From NCBI GenBank assembly GCA_013397435.1, contig VZRG01000525.1, positions 372,001 to 436,000 of the forward strand: a DNA stretch of 64,000 nt, given 5' to 3'. Every line of letters begins with the position of its first letter. Position 1 is the stretch's first letter. Shown piece by piece: positions 57,507-64,000 of this stretch. The DNA is from Erythrocercus mccallii (taxonomy: Eukaryota > Chordata > Aves > Passeriformes > Dicruridae). Below the pieces are notes generated by a model. It had not been told where the DNA came from. It ran no database searches and worked only from the letters and a program-made list of their open reading frames with translations. The position numbers and the translations under genes were made by a program.

Positions 57507-57885
57507 GGTCCCCATCGCTCTATGTAGGACACACTGGAGCTGGTCAGGGTCCATTGCATGCTGGATATAAAGCTGTTAGATATTTATTTGTAGCTTTCTT
57601 TCACTGGAGCAAGTGAAAGCACCAGACCTTGGGATGTTATTCATCCAGGAGCAGCTTTGACCCATGCAGGCTGTCAGTCAGGGGATGCTGGTGGTTGGGG
57701 GATAGTGGACAGACGGGTCTGCTTTCCCATGGGTCTGTTTGCCTTCTACCAGTTTTAATTACCAGCCTTTGCAAAGGTTCCTTTGGGAGAAAATTAGCCA
57801 TCAGTTGCAACAGCAGCAGGCAAGACACCAGTTCACTCATGAGCTGTCAGCTAACTTTAGCCCCCATCTTGCTGATCCATCCTTT
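57507..57885. other. Non-coding stretch, nothing recognised
   Basis: No supported gene or named repeat. Confidence 0.5.
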
Positions 57886-57889
57886 ATTT

Positions 57890-58125
57890 AATCAGGGTCG
57901 GAGGAGCATCCGTGCCCGGCACTCAACTCTGCAGGTGGGGAATGATTTACTGCCCTGCTATCAGAGAGCTCTTTAATCTTGTCTTTATGAACACTTAGCA
58001 CCTACAAATCACCTGTTTGGCTTGAAATACATCGCCTGCTTCATGCCTTGGTGCCCTGAAGGGGAGGATGTCAAAGGTACATCTTGTTTACACGACAAGA
58101 TGCTTTATGGAATGGGCCCTACTGC
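57890..58125. promoter_or_regulatory. Candidate conserved non-coding block with small hairpin
   Basis: TTTATTTAATCAGGGTCGG, GCATCCGTGCCCGGCACTC, GGGGAATGATTTACTGCC, TCTTTAATCTTGTCTTTATG and AAATACATCGCCTGC keep CpGs in AT-rich DNA. A perfect 8-bp stem, CATCTTGT (58080-58087) and ACAAGATG (58095-58102), surrounds TTACACG. There is no repeat signature. The call rests on composition. Confidence 0.3.
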
Positions 58126-60235
58126 CTGAGTGGCAAACCCTAAAATACCCTCTTCCTCCATCTCCCTCTTGCAGTGCTTGAAGTGCATGGTTTTATCCCC
58201 TGAACACCTTCTAGAGGGTCTTCAGCCCCCTACAACCTAGCCTTTCACCTCTTCCATTCCTTTACCCAGGAAGCCGGGCAGGGTATTCGATTTCTGTTGC
58301 ACTCCCTTAACTCTCTGGTTCAAACCATGAGTTTGAAATTTCCTTTAACTTTTTCTGGTTCAAATTGTGTTCCTCCAGATGCAAAACAAAGGTGAGAACT
58401 CAGGAGCAATGTCTGGTATTTCTTCAGATGCATTTTATCCCAGATGGCTTCAAACAGCTTACTATTCAGCCATCCCACTAGAACAGTGCAGGCAGCTTTG
58501 GGGTAGAGCAGGATAACCGTGACTGTTAGCCATGCTGTATGCCAGTTTGGGACAAGAATTAAAGAGTTTAATTGAAGTGAGACATGTAATTGAAACTGCA
58601 GGGGAAACTTTAGGATAGACAGCAATTATACAAATTAGGACATCATGACACCGTAGCTGCGCTTTAAGAAAGAAAAGACCTCTGATTTTAGAAAAGAACA
58701 ATAACTGAAGAGAAAAACCCCAGGCTCTTAAATGTCTAGAGATGAGCAGCATTAGAAATCTTACTGGGAAGGCACATCTCCAGTGGCCTGGAGCCCCTGA
58801 ATACCACAAAGGGGCAAGCTTTTGTTATAAGCTCAGAGCAGACATCTGCTACTTGATTAGCAGAACAAATTCCTTGTACATACTTTTGCTAAAGCTCCTT
58901 TCTTCCCTGCAAGCACGTGCTTACTGTCTGGAAAGGAAGGGCTGTCAGTCAGGCTTTCAAACAGAGATGGACCATGCATGTGGGGGATGTACGAGACCCA
59001 GTGCAAACCTCACAGAGCCTTAAAATGAAGGTGCAGAACTTTTGCTTGGGCTTTGGTGTCCTTTCCTGAATAAGCCACGCATTAAACCCTCTCAACAGCC
59101 TTCGATCATACCATAGAGAAGAAAGGTGCCTGGAATGCCTGAAAGTGTCAATCTGTCCTTTGACCTGCATTGCTGAAAAGATTTTAATATAGATAGTGAA
59201 CTAGCTCCTCAAGTTTGTGACTTTGCCCCCCAATTTCCTGAGTCAGAAATGAAGTTCCTTGAATAGAGACAATCCAGGCTTGCAGTAGAAGGTGGTAAGT
59301 ATGGCCATGAGTCTTTAAGTCAGCAAGTTTTCCTCTCTCTGGTGCCCATCCCTTTCATAGTCATGAATCTTGATGTTATTTTTAGCGTGAACAGACCAAA
59401 TGGAGTTGGGGGAGGAGGGAGTAAAAGTGAAGCTGACAGTATAATGTAGCCAACATGCAGGCACTCTGCATTACAAAGAGATGAAGGATGGTGTGTCATA
59501 CATCAGCAGGAACAATAAAACATGATAGATTTCTTAACCTCAGCATCAATCCTAGATGAGCTTGTCCAGTTGCTCCAGAAACAGCCAGGCTGAGGTAGCC
59601 TTGAAAGTTTCTAGCTCTTTCCAGAACCAGAAGCTTTCATCTCATGGATTTGTCAGGTTCTGAAATTATCTTTACACTGTACCAAGACACTACCAGCACA
59701 AGACAAGATAATTCAGGCCAGGCTGGCATCATGCTTTCAGTTCTTTCTCTGACAAGAAAGCTGCTAGGGACAATAATTTCCAAACCTGAAAGGGTTTAAA
59801 GTTACTTGGAAGGACTTGTTTGAAGCCTAAACCTCATAATTTGTATTCGTTTAAAAGCAAAGGGCATCTTCAAGCTTATATTAGCCTTGGGAGAAACTGC
59901 TGACTTTTTCCAGTTTTTGAAAACTATTTAAAAAGAACTCTTAAAGTGTTTGGTATTTTAGGATTAGATAGACTCGAAAGATCTTGGGCAGACTGGAAAG
60001 TAGAATAAAACAAGCTTTCAAGTGAGATTAATTTCATCAACAGAAGAATAAACCAAATTTCCTCCTTTTTTATTTCCAAATATTAAATGCATTCATGAAA
60101 AAAAATTACTGAAGAACTGTTTAACACAGTGATGCCTCACTGTGTATGAGTATGAGTCACAGGGCATTTGGGAATGAGGGAAGCTTGAATGCTTATTGTG
60201 TTCTGGTTGCTGTTGGAGATAGGATAATGACTGGG
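58126..60235. other. Non-coding stretch, no gene recognised
   Basis: A G-rich patch lies near 59404-59420. No supported gene or named repeat. Confidence 0.5.
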
Positions 60236-60239
60236 CTGT

Positions 60240-60425
60240 TATGAAGTCTGACCCAACACAGCGGTAGTGGCTCCATCTTTATCTAGATCTCTATTTATCT
60301 GGAGATGAATAAAAATTGTGCTTGAATGTCTAGACTAGCTTCAATAAAAATAACCATAATGGAGCTTAATGGGTATTTTTATTGTGGAAAGCGCAGTTTG
60401 TTGTCTGGATCTTTTTAAAAAATGT
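60240..60425. promoter_or_regulatory. Weak candidate non-coding element
   Basis: CTCCATCTTTATCTAGATCTC, TATTTATCTGGAGATG (repeated TTATCT GATA-type cores), CTTCAATAAAAATAACCATAATGG and GGGTATTTTTATTGTGGAAAGCGC (RUNX-like TGTGG) lie in 180 bp. AATAAAAATA and TATTTTTATT form an inverted pair (near 60344 and 60373). This is suggestive only. Confidence 0.25.
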
Positions 60426-61790
60426 TCTTTCCATCAGATTCAGTAGACCTTTCAGAAAGTCTTCCACAATGGAAATGCCTCTTCAGTATCATTTCACCTT
60501 GTGGACAGTCAGTGCGTGCGTGGCAGTCTGCTCACTGCAGGCTTTAGTTCTGCTCTGAACACTCCATCTACAAGGTGGCAGAGTTCCTCCTTTCCCTCTC
60601 TAGAGCAATTTTGCTTGTCTTTTTCCTGTTGTCAGTGAGCCACTGTTTCTCTGTGGGGCATCTTCTGGTCTAGTGGTGAACGGAGCACGTGTTGCTGTTT
60701 CAAGTGGTTCTTGTCAGCTGAGAACTAAGAACCATCTCCTATGTGCTTTCAAAAACATAAGAACTTCCTTGTACCCTGCATAGTTGTTTCATGACTGTCT
60801 TTTTTGTAACAGTTTTTTTTGGTGTGAATTAAAATATAATTTGAGTTTGACTAAGAAAGTTGTAGAGAAAAGTAACCTGTAAGTTGGTAGAAAAGGATTT
60901 AGAGCGGCGAGAAGCTCAAGTAGCAGGAAAGGGTATAAGGTGATGATGAATGTTGGGAAAGGTTTTAAAAACATTTGCAACTGGCTAGTGTGTGCTCACA
61001 GTGAAGTCAAAGATAAGCCAGTGCTGTGTGCCCCTGAATATCCTACCTGTAAAACTCTGCATCTTGGGAAAGGAAAGAGCATGGATTAAAAAGAGAGGAT
61101 TTCAAGTGAACACCAAGGGGTCGATTATGATGACCCAGTGCTGAGAATCAAAGTGTGCTGTCAGAAGCACATATGTTTTGGTCTTTGAACTTGAATCCAT
61201 TTTTAGTGCCTCTGCAGTTCTTCTTTTTACACAACTGGAAAAGCTGGTCTACAAAAATAAAATATATACAGTGCTACTAAGTTATGTTTATACACTGCAT
61301 TTTGCTATAAATGGGGGAAATATCCTCTCTTCTGCTGTCGCTAAGTATGGAAAAGTGTTTGACTTCCTGTGAAAATGAGTCCTAAGAGCTAATATGCATC
61401 TCTGGCCAAAACGCTTGTTCATTAGAAAAACCACCCACAACATAATGAAATGACTTGACATTTTCTGTTTTGTTTAAAGCATTGATCATCCAATAAGGGG
61501 GCAGTGCAAATACCACATGGCTTTTAGTGACTAAAGACCTAATACATGAGATAGCATCATAAACTGATAGACTTAACGCGATGTCAGTACTTAAGACTAG
61601 TCCAGGCATGGCTCTGAGTCAGCCTGCTATTCTGTATGAACAGCTCAGGCCCTCCCAGAGACACTGAGCAAGCAGAGATGGACAGGGAAAAGCTGCTGTG
61701 TTTGTAGGGCTTTTATTTCTTGTGATGTTCTACCTTCATAATTAAAAAGAAGGAAAATCCAATTGTTTGGCAGATTTTCTTTTGTCTATA
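60426..61790. other. Non-coding stretch, no gene recognised
   Basis: AT-rich sequence, no supported gene or named repeat. Confidence 0.5.
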
Positions 61791-61836
61791 CAAAAAACCA
61801 AAAAAAACCAAAAAAAACAAACCCAAACCCCAACCA
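61791..61836. repeat. (AAAAACC)-type simple repeat
   Basis: CAAAAAACC, AAAAAAACC, AAAAAAACAAACCC, AAACCCCAACC in series. Same style as the tract at 49496-49582. Confidence 0.8.
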
Positions 61837-64000
61837 TACTAGAAGCAAACTGTCTTTATGTATGCCATGGGCTGATATGTGTTCAGAGCAGGCTACCTGG
61901 TTAATTAGTGGATGATTCTTTGAGAAATATGTTGTAATTTAATTTGTAAGTAGCATTAAAAATGAGGGAATGGCTAAGGTCCTGCTCTGATTTTTCTGAT
62001 AAAGATTTTTGGCTGACTCCTGCTCTGGGGCAGGAGTCTTGCCATTTCCTAGCTGGCTGTAGGATGTTTTCCCAAGGAAGGCATCAGTGTAAAGGCAGTG
62101 GCGGCTGCAGAGTGGTCAGGAAGTCATTGTGCTGTGAAGGAGGCACACTGAGGCTGGCAGTCAGACCAGTATCCAAGTGGGAGTAAACCTAAGGTGGGAG
62201 CATCCTTTTCGTGTGCTGGAATGTAGTATTTCTGTGTTTTCTGTTGAGAACATGTTAGGACCTCTAGTTAGCTCAGCACCTTGCAATATTTGTGTAAGTC
62301 TATTGGCCTCCTACTCTTCCAAGTCCACTTTGTTTCCAAAGTACAATGCTGTATGCTTCATGGCTCTGCTAAGAGGAGGACAAGGAGGGTACCTCATATG
62401 GAAGGCTGAGTTTTGTCTGTCGAGTCATTAACATTTTAAAAGGCACTGCAAGTTGAGTAGACCTATGGCAGATGATGCATTCCATATGTTGTGATTTCCT
62501 GTCATTCCTATCCTGACCCTTTCTGTGGTCACCATTTTGGGATCAGCTCAGCTATGACCAATTGCTGAAACATCTTTTGTTTTTTTTTCCTGGTGAGAAG
62601 GAAGTTACAGTGATTGTTTCTTTTCTTCTATAAAATTATGTCCATTTAAAATCATATGCATTCTCTTTGTTTAAAACAGAGAAGTCCTGAGGGCAAAAAT
62701 CAACAGGTGCTAAGTAAATAACATGAAATCAAAACTAGTAAATGAAGCTAAGAGCTGGCAGCAGTGGAGGAAACTGGGAATAGAAATAAAAAAATATACA
62801 TAAAAAGCAGGTATTGAAGAGGGAAGTACTGGGAAAAAATGAGAAGAAGAAAAAGGCATTCAAGCAAGTTATTAATCTCTCAAAAAATCTCCCCTTCTTT
62901 CCAGTACCCTTTCCCCATAATCATGGCTTGGATAGTGCAAAAAGAAGGAAGAGGAGAACATGTGGGGAAATCTGTAGATTTCTTCCCCTACTTAAACAAC
63001 TGCATCTTGCCTTTCATTTTTAGCACATGGTGCCAGATTTTTACCTGCTCTTTGCTAGAAAAATATTCTAGAAACTCTCTGCTGAGCCTCCTGGTGGGAA
63101 GGCAAGGTCAAGCAGGTATCATCAGCAAGAAGGACACCTTTGTCCTTGCTCCCAATAACATCTAATAACCACCCTACACCAAAACCCCAGCTTGCTTCTT
63201 GGAAGCAGTATTAGGTGCTTGAGTCTCTTGCTTTGAAAGATTTCTGGTGTCCTGCCTGGCTTTCTGCCACTGGTGCAGATGGGCACAGGTCTCCTGTAGT
63301 CCTGGGTCATATCTGCCATTTTTGTGCAGATGTCTTGTGCACCCCAAGGCATCCCAAATGGCACCAAAAACCTATGTTTAGGCAAGTGAAGGGAGCCGCA
63401 GGGAAATGTCCTGCTTGGCAGAGTGTGGCCACAGATGGACTCAGAGAAAGGAGAAAGCCATCTGGGCCCATGGTTTAATGGAGTCACTTCATTGCTGCCA
63501 GCCTGGAGGGAGGCAGGTGGCAAAGGTCACAGGGGAAGGTGTGCTGGGGAGGAGGGAAGGGACAGATGTGACAACTGAGTTCCATGTGGTTCCAAATTCT
63601 ATGTTCCATGTGGCTTGAGGATCGAAGCTCCTAGTGATTGTGTTGATGTTGTGGTCTTAATGCTGCCTGAAAGTTGCCACACACGACCAGAGACTCCAGC
63701 AAATGCTATTTCAGTGCAGGGTACAAGCTGCCTGGGCTATATCTTCATAGTCCTTGTAGGAGCTCAGCTACCAGTGCCATTGTCACAGCCCTCCAGAACA
63801 ACTGGCACCACACCTGGTCACTGAACCAGCCTGCTGTCACACAGATGTCCTGCAGCGGTGGCTGGACAGCTAGTATAAAAAACTTGTGTGTTTTTGGAAA
63901 GAGGGGTGTCAGAAGAGTTTTCCATTAAAGTGCTGAGGAAATGGAGAGAAACAAAAGGTCAGGGCACTGATAGCAGTGAAATTAGCTTGTGGCAACAGCA
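61837..64000. other. Non-coding stretch, no gene recognised
   Basis: No supported gene. GC rises in 63200-63850 and short open frames appear on both strands without domains. GTTCCATGTGG occurs twice near 63580 and 63602. A T run lies at 62581-62588. Confidence 0.5.

Noticed and set aside
62040..62110. MIR-like words TTGCCATTTCCTAGCTGGC
   Set aside because: Only about 20 bases resemble the family and the order before and after does not continue.

Overview
The window looks like a piece of a bird nuclear genome (vertebrate, non-coding, about 40-45% GC by eye). The best evidence is the repeats. There are several 5'-truncated CR1 LINE tails in the bird-typical arrangement (18430-18597 on +, 34806-35035 on -, 54520-54715 on -). 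A solo endogenous-retrovirus LTR of avian type lies at 55434-55953 on the - strand. A scatter of very old amniote-wide relics (MIR/CORE-SINE-like and L3-like fragments) completes the picture. One assembly gap of 195 N occupies 50387-50581.

I find no protein-coding gene I can support. Open stretches are short, occur on both strands and mostly in the GC-richer patches, show no recognisable domain, and are not joined by convincing splice pairs. No tRNA, rRNA or CRISPR array was seen. The window therefore reads as intergenic or deep intronic DNA.

Layout. 1-9.9 kb: plain sequence with two MIR-like relics and one everted GGCAAC/GTTGCC palindrome. 9.9-10.3 kb: a folded-back, palindromic DNA-transposon-like element, followed by a T/G-rich tract. 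14-19.3 kb: several blocks that look non-random (CpG-containing, homeobox-like and TCF-like sites, an exact 12-bp repeat 60 bp apart), a SINE relic and a CR1 tail. 20.5-25.7 kb: L3-like and MIR-like relics and two long AT-rich blocks that resemble conserved non-coding elements. 27.1-27.7 kb: an AT-rich block that runs into a CpG-enriched segment with a TATA box, the best promoter candidate in the window. 29-43.4 kb: scattered possible regulatory blocks, CR1 and MIR relics, an RFX-type X-box at 39.9 kb and an AT hairpin at 42.7 kb. 44-50.4 kb: AT-rich candidate elements, microsatellites, then the gap. 53-58 kb: a MIR relic, a CpG-enriched homeodomain-rich block, a CR1 tail, the solo LTR, a clear MIR relic and another candidate element. 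58-64 kb: mostly unremarkable.

Read together, the window resembles a regulatory desert or large intron: no genes, few young repeats, old repeats still readable, and perhaps a dozen short blocks with regulatory-looking composition. The regulatory reading is inference from composition and motifs only, and a multi-species alignment would decide it. I did not find an undescribed molecular system here.
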